The position numbers and the translations under genes are program-made. Shown one piece after another: positions 9,435 through 16,901 of a DNA stretch of 64,000 bases; position 1 is the stretch's first letter; each line of letters opens with the position of its first letter. Origin of the DNA: Thiocapsa bogorovii (lineage in GTDB: Bacteria; Pseudomonadota; Gammaproteobacteria; Chromatiales; Chromatiaceae); assembly GCF_021228795.1 (NCBI RefSeq), contig NZ_CP089309.1:4027501-4091500 (forward strand), in the 5' to 3' direction. A model generated the notes under the pieces. The model worked only from the letters and a program-made list of their open reading frames with translations. It had not been told where the DNA came from and ran no database searches.

Positions 9435-10157
9435 ATGACTCAACTCGCCCTGGTCATCGACCTGAACGTGTGCGTCGGTTGCCATGCCTGCGTGACGTCC
9501 TGCAAGGAGTGGAACACCTCCGGTTGGGCAGGCCCGATGGTGGACCAGAACCCCTATGACGGCAGTCCGACGGGAACCTTCTTCAATCGGGTGCAGACCT
9601 TCGAGGTCGGTGTCTTCCCGAATACCGAGACGGTCCATTTTCCGAAGAGCTGCCTGCACTGTGAGGAGCCGCCTTGCGTCCCGGTCTGCCCGACAGGCGC
9701 CTCGCACAAACGGGCCGACAACGGCATCGTGCTGGTCGATTACGACAAGTGCATCGGCTGCAAATATTGTGCGTGGGCATGCCCCTACGGTGCGCGCGAG
9801 CTCGACGAGCAGCAGAAGGTCATGAAGAAATGTACCCTCTGTATCGATCGCATCACGGACGCGACCCTCTCCGATCGCGACCGTCAGCCGGCGTGTGTGT
9901 TGGCCTGCCCGACCAGTGCACGGCTCTACGGCGATGTCCATGATCCCGACTCCGAGGTCTCGGTGGCGATTCGCGAGCGGGGTGGTTACCAGTTGATGCC
10001 GGAGTGGGGCACGAAGCCCGCCAATCACTATCTGCCGCGTCAGAAGAATCGGATGTACATCAGTCCGGACGAGCTGACGCGCGTCGATAACCCGTTGCGC
10101 AAAGAGGATCTCACTACCTATACGGGTGAGGAGACCTTGGACGACGTGGCCTGGTAG
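9435..10157 (+). CDS. soeB: Sulfite-oxidising enzyme, iron-sulfur subunit SoeB
   Basis: A 240-residue ferredoxin-like electron-transfer subunit with four [4Fe-4S] cysteine groups. The first is C-V-G-C-H-A-C near the N-terminus, the second C-L-H-C-E-E-P-P-C, the third C-I-G-C-K-Y-C-A-W-A-C, and a final group includes C-T-L-C-I-D-R. It should carry electrons from the molybdenum site of SoeA to the membrane subunit SoeC. It starts 108 bp after soeA, has no export signal and matches the usual length of DMSO-reductase-family B subunits. Confidence 0.9.
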   Translation: MTQLALVIDLNVCVGCHACVTSCKEWNTSGWAGPMVDQNPYDGSPTGTFFNRVQTFEVGVFPNTETVHFPKSCLHCEEPPCVPVCPTGASHKRADNGIVLVDYDKCIGCKYCAWACPYGARELDEQQKVMKKCTLCIDRITDATLSDRDRQPACVLACPTSARLYGDVHDPDSEVSVAIRERGGYQLMPEWGTKPANHYLPRQKNRMYISPDELTRVDNPLRKEDLTTYTGEETLDDVAW

Positions 10158-10284
10158 GGATGTCCGCGGATCGAAGGTCGCGACACGGATTGCGCGCTGC
10201 GACACCCGTCTTCGATCTTCGGCCCCACCCGGATCAATCCGACTCGCCGACACGACCTTCGTTACAGGACAAAGGGATCCACCC

Positions 10285-11262
10285 ATGCACCCCGCATTTT
10301 CCGTCATCTTTCTGACCACGCTGCTCGGTGCAGGTCAGGGCCTGTTTCTGGCCATGTTTACCGGTCAACTCTATGCGATCGCCCGGTTTCTGCCGGTGCA
10401 GGAAGACCAGTTCTATGCGCTCGGAAGCCTGATTGCACTCCTCTTGCTCGTGATCGGCCTCGGCGCCTCCTTCTTTCACCTCGGCCGTCCCGAGCGGGCT
10501 TGGCGGTCGGCCGCAATGTGGCGAACCTCGTGGTTGTCGCGCGAGGTCATCATCCTTCCGGTCCTGATGGCCCTGGTGTTTGCCTACAGCGTGGCGCATC
10601 TCATGCACTGGACGACGCCTTGGTTCAGCATCGCCGAGGTGCTCGGCGTCGATGCGACCCTGCTCTTGGGTCTACTCGGGACGATCGCCTCTTTCGCGCT
10701 CTTCGTCTCCACCGCCATGATCTATGCGAGCGTCAAGTTTCTCGAGGAATGGCACTCGGCCTTCACCGTCTTCAATTTCACCTTCTTGGGCCTGGCCTCC
10801 GGCTTCACGTTGGCCGCCGCCTACTCGGCCTACATCGGCAATCCCTTAGTGTCCTTCTTCGGCACCTGGGCCGTGGTGCTGACCTTGGCGGCACTGCTCT
10901 CGCGCGGTGCCCATCTCATGCGCAACGCCCGGCTCAAGCACAAGAGCACGGTTCAGACCGCCATCGGTGTGCGCCACACCGCCGTGGTCCAGAAGGCGCA
11001 GGGCGCGATGGGCGGCAGCTTCAACACACGAGAGTTCTTCCACGGGCGCAGTCCCGAGACCGTTCGACTCGTGCGCAACACCTTCCTCGTCCTGGTCTTC
11101 CCGATTCCGATCCTCTTGATCGTCGCCGCCTACTTGATCGAATCGACGACCCTCCCCGTCCTCGCCTTCGTGATCCAGTACCTCGGTCTCATCGCCGAGC
11201 GCTGGTACTTCTTCGCCGAGGCCAAGCATCCGCAGAACCTCTACTACCAGAGCATCTCCTGA
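10285..11262 (+). CDS. soeC: Sulfite-oxidising enzyme, membrane anchor SoeC (DmsC family)
   Basis: A 325-residue integral membrane protein with about eight hydrophobic helices, beginning M-H-P-A-F-S-V-I-F. The segment SFFHLGRPERAWRS is typical of DmsC-type anchors. It should hold SoeAB at the membrane and pass sulfite-derived electrons to the quinone pool. The ATG at 10285 is chosen over an in-frame upstream start because hydrophobic homology begins there and AAAGGGA lies just upstream. The soeB-soeC spacer is 127 bp, and the gene converges on corA. Confidence 0.88.
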   Translation: MHPAFSVIFLTTLLGAGQGLFLAMFTGQLYAIARFLPVQEDQFYALGSLIALLLLVIGLGASFFHLGRPERAWRSAAMWRTSWLSREVIILPVLMALVFAYSVAHLMHWTTPWFSIAEVLGVDATLLLGLLGTIASFALFVSTAMIYASVKFLEEWHSAFTVFNFTFLGLASGFTLAAAYSAYIGNPLVSFFGTWAVVLTLAALLSRGAHLMRNARLKHKSTVQTAIGVRHTAVVQKAQGAMGGSFNTREFFHGRSPETVRLVRNTFLVLVFPIPILLIVAAYLIESTTLPVLAFVIQYLGLIAERWYFFAEAKHPQNLYYQSIS

Positions 11263-11277
11263 CCGGCGAGTCGCTTC

Positions 11278-11298
11278 GCCGCGGCGATGCGCCGCGGC
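11278..11298. terminator. Stem-loop between convergent soeC and corA
   Basis: GCCGCGGC (11278-11285), a five-base loop, then GCCGCGGC (11291-11298) form a perfect 8-bp GC stem. It sits in the 39-bp gap between two convergent genes. No T-run follows on either strand, so it may be a pause or mRNA-end structure rather than a strong intrinsic terminator. Confidence 0.45.
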
Positions 11299-11301
11299 AC
11301 C

Positions 11302-12378
11302 TTAGAACCAGCGTTTGATCCGGAAAAACACCAGCATGCCCACGGCCAGGATCAGCATCAGACCCAAGAGCGCGAAATACCCCCAGTGCCACTTGAGCTC
11401 CGGCATGTACTCGAAGTTCATGCCGTAGAGACCGGCCAGGAAGGTCAGCGGAATGAAGATGGTCGCCATGACGGTCAAGACCTTCACCACCTCGTTCGTG
11501 CGATAGCTGATGCCTGACAGATAGAGATCGAGCATCACCGAGATGATGTCGCGAAAGGTCTCGACCGTTTCGACCACTTGGACGGTGTGGTCGTAGACAT
11601 CCCGCAGGAAAACCCTCGTGGTCTCACCGACCAGTTTCGAATCCCCGCGCTGCAGGCCGCTGATCACCTCGCGCAACGGCCAGACCGACTTGCGGAGCTG
11701 AATCATCTCGCGCTTGAAGTGATGGATCGACTCCAGAGTGTCGGAGCCCGGGGTGACGAACAGCGCTTGCTCGAGATCTTCGATGTCGTCGCCGATACTC
11801 TCCAGTGTGGTGAAGTAGCGGTCGACCACGACATCGATCAGCGCATAGGCCAGATAATCCGTCCCCATCGCACGGCCACGAACCTTGCCGCTCCTCAATC
11901 GCTCGCGAACGCCGGCGAAGATCGGGTCGCTCGTCTCTTGGAACGAGAGCACGAATCTCGGTCCCAGAATCAGACTCACCTGCTCGACCCGGAATCCGCC
12001 CTCCTTGTCGTAGAAGGGAATCTTCAGCACCAGAAACAGGTAGTCGCCGTAGTCCTCCAATTTCGGCCGATGGTCGCTGTTGAGGATATCTTCGAGAACC
12101 AACGGATGAAGGCCGAAGCATGCCCCGATCGTCTCGATGTGTCCGACGGCATGGATTCCGTTGATGTTGATCCAGGAGACGGCCCGCCCCTTATCGAATC
12201 CGCAACAGCGCTCGACCTCGCGGATGCCGAACGTGACCTCCGAAAAGTGCTCTGCATCATAGGTGACGACATCGAACGTGATGGGCTCTTGGCTCGGCTC
12301 TCCCATATGCACCAGGGTTCCGGGTGGTGCCCCGATCTTGCGATGCGGACGCTTTCTGAGCAGCTTCTTGCGGGCCAT
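11302..12378 (-). CDS. corA: CorA-family divalent cation transporter
   Basis: A 358-residue inner-membrane channel for Mg2+ (or Co2+/Ni2+). A long soluble N-terminal domain with helical segments ends in two transmembrane helices near the C-terminus. The first is followed by the signature Y-G-M-N and the acidic loop F-E-Y-M-P-E-L. A basic tail (FFRIKRWF) closes the protein. The start at 12378 is chosen because CorA-like sequence follows; the frame stays open upstream to 12621 without family similarity. It converges on soeC and looks monocistronic. Confidence 0.92.
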   Translation of the reverse strand: MARKKLLRKRPHRKIGAPPGTLVHMGEPSQEPITFDVVTYDAEHFSEVTFGIREVERCCGFDKGRAVSWININGIHAVGHIETIGACFGLHPLVLEDILNSDHRPKLEDYGDYLFLVLKIPFYDKEGGFRVEQVSLILGPRFVLSFQETSDPIFAGVRERLRSGKVRGRAMGTDYLAYALIDVVVDRYFTTLESIGDDIEDLEQALFVTPGSDTLESIHHFKREMIQLRKSVWPLREVISGLQRGDSKLVGETTRVFLRDVYDHTVQVVETVETFRDIISVMLDLYLSGISYRTNEVVKVLTVMATIFIPLTFLAGLYGMNFEYMPELKWHWGYFALLGLMLILAVGMLVFFRIKRWF

Positions 12379-12909
12379 CAGGCGACTCCTCGTGTGGCGG
12401 ATCCCGAGGATAGGGCAGGGAGTCGATCTCGGTACAGTCTGTCGTCGTTCGAATACGTGCGCTCGTAGCGCAGTCTTCGCTCCAGAGACCTTTCTGCAAC
12501 ATCCGCGTTCGCGCGCCCAAGCGCCCGGCCGCCTCAAAAAGCACTCTTCATCGCGACCGAAAGCCGCTCGGAGTCCTTGGCGATCGCCGCTGACCACCCG
12601 TAACCCGTGAATTCCACACACTTTCCATCTGTCTTGCGCACGTGTCTCGGCGGCGGCGGAGGTCTAACCTGGTTCCCGAGGGCAAATAGATCGAGCACAG
12701 GCGGGTTTTTCGTCGCATTGCGCACCGCACACGTCGGGACGACGTTGCACCGGCTCGCCGCAGAGGCCGCTACGGCTCGTCGGTTCGCCTTGTCCAGATA
12801 CGCGCGGGATGCACCCTGCTTTCCGAAAAACCCAAGTGCGCTCGGTAGACCTCGCCACCCCCCGGATCATCGGGGATATCAGAAGACGCTTTCAGCGGAG
12901 ACCACCATC
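12379..12909. other. Intergenic region without a supported gene
   Basis: The 531 bp between divergent corA and the small exported-protein gene hold several short open frames on both strands, none with a convincing start, composition or family. The promoter region of corA must lie at its left end. I see no repeat or clear operator. Confidence 0.4.
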
Positions 12910-13221
12910 ATGACCATGCCACTCGTCGCCATTCTCGTCGCCGCCACCACCGGTATTGCCGCGACCGTCGCTGTCTTCGACAGCAGGGTCGAATCCCGCG
13001 AGGCTGTCTCTACCGTGGCTGCGTCGGCCGGTTCGACGGAGGGTTGGACCAGACGTGGGGTGAGGCCGGACGGTACGGCCCGGCATCCCGAGACCGCCGG
13101 GACATCGAACGAGGGACCGAGACGGGGTATGCGCGGCAGCCCCGAGAGCACTCAAGGTATCCCTGTCGCCGTCTCCGGCGATTGGACCCGGCGCGGGACG
13201 AGAAGCGTGCCGTCGAGCTGA
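12910..13221 (+). CDS. Small exported or membrane-anchored protein, unknown
   Basis: A 103-residue protein. A hydrophobic N-terminus (M-T-M-P-L-V-A-I-L-V-A-A-T-T-G-I-A-A) could be a signal anchor. The rest is a low-complexity Ser/Thr/Gly/Arg-rich tail with two copies of a [GD]-W-T-R-R-G motif and a related R-R-G-M-R-G, which look like short internal repeats. A plausible ribosome-binding site (GCGGAG) lies about 10 bp before the ATG. No family was recognised. Composition is coding-like but not decisive. Confidence 0.5.
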   Translation: MTMPLVAILVAATTGIAATVAVFDSRVESREAVSTVAASAGSTEGWTRRGVRPDGTARHPETAGTSNEGPRRGMRGSPESTQGIPVAVSGDWTRRGTRSVPSS

Positions 13222-13380
13222 TTCAACGGATCGGACCGCTGCACCGCCCCGGATGTCTTGCTTTTGCGGTGGCAGCGCTTGACGAGGTGGGCGGGGAAGG
13301 ATGTCCCGTACTCTCGGGTCCTGAGGGAGATCCCCCGACGGATCGGTCCGAAAGGACCTATGATGAACCGCCATAGACAC

Positions 13381-13467
13381 CTAAATCGCGTCTGGCGCGT
13401 CGCTCAAAGGTGGATGCGAGGCCGGATCAACCCGAGAACATACCCTATTGCGCCGGACGCGATTTAA
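13381..13467. repeat. Dispersed inverted repeat, family A (copy 4)
   Basis: The left arm CTAAATCGCGTCTGGCGC (13381-13398) pairs with GCGCCGGACGCGATTTAA (13450-13467), with mismatches at one inner position and the outermost base; 87 bp in total. The right arm contains the TAA stop of the minus-strand FadL-type gene (13464-13466), again placing the element at a gene's 3' end. No other gene is evident between 13222 and 13463. Confidence 0.8.
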
Positions 13468-14819
13468 CCCCCGAAGACGTAGCTCACCGAAAGGGACAGC
13501 ACGTCGACGTGGCTGTCCGTTTCCCCGCGAACCTCCACGCTGCTCTCCAGCGGGGTTCCGGCATAGAAGGGCAGTGTCAGATCGATGTCCGCGCGCGCGA
13601 ATCGACCGTACGCATAGCCGACATCCAGTCGAAGTTGCTTCGAGACGCTGTAGCTTGCACCGACCCCGAACCACAGCAGATCGCTGTCCGGAATGCTAGT
13701 GTTGCGCAATGCATTGGTGGTCGGAGATTCGTCATACTGGATGCCCCCGCGCAGCGTCCAGCGCGGGTCGAGTGCGTACTCGGCTGCCAGGCCGACCGTG
13801 TAGGTGTTCTCGAAGCCTTGGGGACGGACCAGATCGGGACTGCCACTCGCAAACCGTACCCGAATCTCGTCGAACGCATCCCAGCCGAACCACTGCACCT
13901 CGCCCATCAGTGTCAAGCGCGAGGTCACGGCTTGCGTGACGCTGAGTGTCAGAATGTCGGGCAGGTCGAGGCCGGTTCGAGTGTCGCTGCGTCCATTGGC
14001 CGCGGCCAAGGGCCCCCGCAGGCCGGAGACCTCGGCGCTTCCCTTCAGCGTATGGTCCATGCCGGATCGATAGTGCAACCCGACACGGGTTTGCTCGCTC
14101 GGCTGATAGAGCAGGCCGATGTTGAATCCGGTGCCCCATCCGTCACCGGTCAGCTTGGAACGACCGTCCGAGCCGGGGGTCGGCCCGCCGGGGTTGAACG
14201 GATCCGGCAGTGCACTGATCAACTGCGCATCCGCATACTGAATGTCGATGCCGCCACCGATCGACCAGGCGTCGTTGATCCGATAGGCGAGCGTCGGGGC
14301 GATGTCGAGGGTCTTGATGCTGTTGTTGTAGGAATCGTATCGGCCGAACCATTCCGGGCCGTAGTCCAGCTCGAGCCCGAACGGGGAGGTAACGGCAAGT
14401 CCGATCCAGATCCTGCCGTCCATGAGCGGCGTACCGAGAAAGAGATTGGGGACGGGAATCCAGCCGTCCCCGTGGCCCCGACTTCCGGCGTAGAGAACCT
14501 CTTGTCCTGCGCTGCCGGGCGTGCCGGCCAGCGAGCCGCGATTGTCGACGGCGATGTCGGCATTGATCGCATCCACGCCGATCTCGACGAAGGTGTCCCC
14601 GAGTCGGGTCATACCCGCCGGGTTGTAAAAAAGGGTGCTGCCGTCGCGAGCCGCCGAGGCGAGGCCGACATTCGCCGAACCGGTCGCAGTGGCGCCCTTC
14701 ATCGGGACATAGATCCCGCCGGCCAGTGCGCTCGAGGGCAGGTTTGTCAGGTGTGCCGCGGCGAAAAGCAATACAGCCGGGGGGAACCGGCGTCGAAGAC
14801 AAGGATCGGTGATGGGCAT
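13464..14819 (-). CDS. FadL/OmpP1-family outer-membrane hydrophobic-compound channel
   Basis: A 451-residue predicted beta-barrel with a signal peptide (RRRFPPAVLLFAAAH to SSALAG). The mature protein contains G-S-T-L-F-Y-N-P-A-G-M-T-R-L-G, the FadL hallmark, with an N-terminal plug-like segment and alternating strands ending in L-S-V-S-Y-V-F-G-G. FadL proteins import long-chain fatty acids or other hydrophobic molecules. Its promoter region is shared with the divergent phosphodiesterase-CRP gene and it lies next to a lipoxygenase gene, which hints at fatty-acid uptake for that enzyme (inference). The start at 14819 gives a clean signal peptide; an upstream in-frame ATG at 14864 adds 15 residues. 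Confidence 0.87.
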   Translation of the reverse strand: MPITDPCLRRRFPPAVLLFAAAHLTNLPSSALAGGIYVPMKGATATGSANVGLASAARDGSTLFYNPAGMTRLGDTFVEIGVDAINADIAVDNRGSLAGTPGSAGQEVLYAGSRGHGDGWIPVPNLFLGTPLMDGRIWIGLAVTSPFGLELDYGPEWFGRYDSYNNSIKTLDIAPTLAYRINDAWSIGGGIDIQYADAQLISALPDPFNPGGPTPGSDGRSKLTGDGWGTGFNIGLLYQPSEQTRVGLHYRSGMDHTLKGSAEVSGLRGPLAAANGRSDTRTGLDLPDILTLSVTQAVTSRLTLMGEVQWFGWDAFDEIRVRFASGSPDLVRPQGFENTYTVGLAAEYALDPRWTLRGGIQYDESPTTNALRNTSIPDSDLLWFGVGASYSVSKQLRLDVGYAYGRFARADIDLTLPFYAGTPLESSVEVRGETDSHVDVLSLSVSYVFGG

Positions 14820-15012
14820 GAGGCTGATCCTGCGGTAGGGATTGGACGGCGCGGGCGCCATCATAGCGACTCTCGCCCATGCTCGTCGCCCGCGGACATC
14901 CGTGGCTCGCCGTCGACGAAGACACGCATGTCGTCCGCTTGGGCGTCCTATTCCATTGAACGATGAAGGTTATCCGGGCTCGCGATGGCGTTCTGTGGTG
15001 GCTAGAATGCCA

Positions 15013-15026
15013 TGAGGTCGACCTCA
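15013..15026. promoter_or_regulatory. Perfect 14-bp palindrome, candidate operator
   Basis: TGAGGTCGACCTCA is a perfect palindrome in the fadL/phosphodiesterase-CRP divergent region. It lies just downstream of a possible -10 (TAGAAT, 15003-15008) and 25 bp before the GGAGG ribosome-binding site. It is not the consensus CRP site (TGTGA-N6-TCACA), but the size and position suit a dimeric regulator, possibly the adjacent CRP-fusion protein acting on its own gene. Confidence 0.4.
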
Positions 15027-15061
15027 ACTGTTTGCGGTTTTCGCTTCGTTTGGAGGCAACG

Positions 15062-15133
15062 ATGCTTTGTTGGAGACCCTTAGGGACGCATCCGGTGTCT
15101 GCGACCGTTGTGACATGGAACCCATGCGCATGA
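15062..15133 (+). CDS. Possible 23-codon leader peptide
   Basis: The only strong ribosome-binding site here (GGAGG, 15052-15056) is best placed for the ATG at 15062. That ATG opens a 23-codon frame in a different register from the large downstream gene and ends in TGA at 15131-15133. The stop overlaps a cluster of in-frame ATG codons of the large gene (15115, 15124, 15130). This would allow translational coupling, but the peptide may not be made. Confidence 0.25.
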   Translation: MLCWRPLGTHPVSATVVTWNPCA

Positions 15134-16707
15134 TGTCGTCGGATGCGGCGAAGGTGCCCTTTCCCGAAGTCTCGAAAGCGCCCTTCGTCTTGCCGCCCGG
15201 CGCCTCGCCCGGCGTCGTCGCGGATCAGATCGTCGCCTGCTTTCGGGTGGTCGGGGAGCTTGAACGACCCGCGACCGAGGTTTTCGAGGCCGTCAGAGTA
15301 AGGCTGGGGTGCGATCAATTCGACCCCATGGTCGCGGCCGGCGCGTGCATTGCCGGCGAGATCGACGGCGGGGCTGCAGAGCAGGCGCGCAACGCGTATC
15401 ACAACAGCCAGCATATCTGCGAGGTCGTCCTTTGCAGCCTGTTTCTCGGTCAGCAGGCAGGTCTCTCGAGCGAGCGTTTGATGCGGGTCGTGGTCGCCGC
15501 GCTCGTGCATGACTTTCGTCATGACGGCACCACCAACGCCGACGAGTCCTTCCGGTTGGAACGGTTGGCGGTTGCCGCGGCCGGACCCTATCTTGAGCAA
15601 GCGCGTGTCGCGCCCGAGGAGATCGAGCGCATCGCCGCGCTTGTCCTCGCCACCGAGGTGAGGGCGGGCGTGCCCTATGCGCGTCGCTGTTTTCGCTTTC
15701 TCCATCAAGCGGGCCCGCCTCCCGATGCCCCACCGGACGAGGCGGGCGAGGCGAGTCTCTTGCGACGCCTTACGGGCGACCCGGATCTGGCGATGGAAGC
15801 GGTGGTGCTTGCGGAGGCCGATCTGCTGCCGTCGGTCGCCTTGACCGACGACTACGGCATGTTGTGTCAACAGCGCCTCGTCCAAGAGAATGGGGGGGGC
15901 ATTGTCGGCCCGGCGGAGAAGCTGGCCTTTCTTGATCAACAATCCGGGGGGTTCTTGGTCTCCGGCTTCTTCGAGCCGAATTTCAATCGCCTGCGGCAAT
16001 CCATCGTCGTGGCACTGACGGGCCGAATGCGGGAAAGAGCGATGATGAACCAGGAAACACGCGACATTCTGTTGGACATTCCGCTGTTTGCGGAGCTTGG
16101 CATCGATCGCATCGGTGACCTGATCGATCAGGCCGCAATGCGTACCTACCGCGCCAATACGGTGGTCATGCAGAAGGGCGACGAGGCCAGCGCCCTCTAC
16201 GTCTTGCTCTCGGGCCGCGTCAAGGTCTTCTCGGCCGACGACAACGGCAAGGAGATCGTGCTCAACGAGCTCGGTCCCGGGGACTATCTCGGCGAGCTCG
16301 CCTTGATTGAGGATTCTACGCGATCGGCATCCGTGATGACCGTCACGCCGTCGCGTTTCCTGGTCATTCCTAAGGCGGCCTTCCAGGCGTTCCTGATCTC
16401 GCGACCGAACGTGGCGTTGCATTTGATCGGCGCGCTCGCCGCACGGGTGCGCAAGCTGACCGAGGAGGTCGAGCGCCTCGCGCTGCGCGACGTCTACAGC
16501 CGGCTTGCGGATACGCTCCAGGCGCGCGCCGTCGAGGAGGACGGTCGCCTCATCACCGATTCGCTCACGCAGCGCGATCTCGCCGCACTCGTCGGCGCCT
16601 CCCGAGAGATGATCAGCCGAATCCTCAAGGATCTGAAGGCCGGCGGCTACATTGCGCTCGAAGGCAAGCGCGTCGTCATCCACCGCAAACTGCCGGAGCG
16701 CTGGTGA
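15067..16707 (+). CDS. Cyclic-nucleotide phosphodiesterase-like domain fused to a CRP-family regulator
   Basis: A 546-residue two-part protein. Residues about 100-320 carry class I phosphodiesterase-like metal motifs: Y-H112-N-S-Q-H116, then A-L-V-H148-D149-F-R-H152-D-G, and an Asp at A-E-A-D252-L. Residues 329-445 form a cyclic-nucleotide-binding domain with G-E-L-A-L-I-E and R419-S420 at the phosphate-binding positions of E. coli CRP (E72, R82, S83). Residues 495-540 are a CRP winged helix (A-S-R-E-M-I-S-R-I-L), so promoter binding like CRP is plausible. The frame shown begins with TTG; ATG codons at 15115-15130 are alternative starts. One protein could thus bind and hydrolyse the same second messenger. 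Two fused genes are excluded because the frame is uninterrupted. Confidence 0.85.
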   Translation: MLETLRDASGVCDRCDMEPMRMMSSDAAKVPFPEVSKAPFVLPPGASPGVVADQIVACFRVVGELERPATEVFEAVRVRLGCDQFDPMVAAGACIAGEIDGGAAEQARNAYHNSQHICEVVLCSLFLGQQAGLSSERLMRVVVAALVHDFRHDGTTNADESFRLERLAVAAAGPYLEQARVAPEEIERIAALVLATEVRAGVPYARRCFRFLHQAGPPPDAPPDEAGEASLLRRLTGDPDLAMEAVVLAEADLLPSVALTDDYGMLCQQRLVQENGGGIVGPAEKLAFLDQQSGGFLVSGFFEPNFNRLRQSIVVALTGRMRERAMMNQETRDILLDIPLFAELGIDRIGDLIDQAAMRTYRANTVVMQKGDEASALYVLLSGRVKVFSADDNGKEIVLNELGPGDYLGELALIEDSTRSASVMTVTPSRFLVIPKAAFQAFLISRPNVALHLIGALAARVRKLTEEVERLALRDVYSRLADTLQARAVEEDGRLITDSLTQRDLAALVGASREMISRILKDLKAGGYIALEGKRVVIHRKLPERW

Positions 16708-16901
16708 ACGCAAGAGACCCTGTCGAGCCGGCGCTGTCTTCGAAACAGGCCTCCCTGAGTCGCTGTTGGCGAGACACTCCGCGCCACGATGCGCTCGACG
16801 GCATCCTCGATGGAGGCTCGTATCCCGGCGAGCCCTGAATCCTGCGCACCGGAATCGGGCGAGCACGACCATGATTCGGCAAAACGACACCGGGGGATGA
16901 A

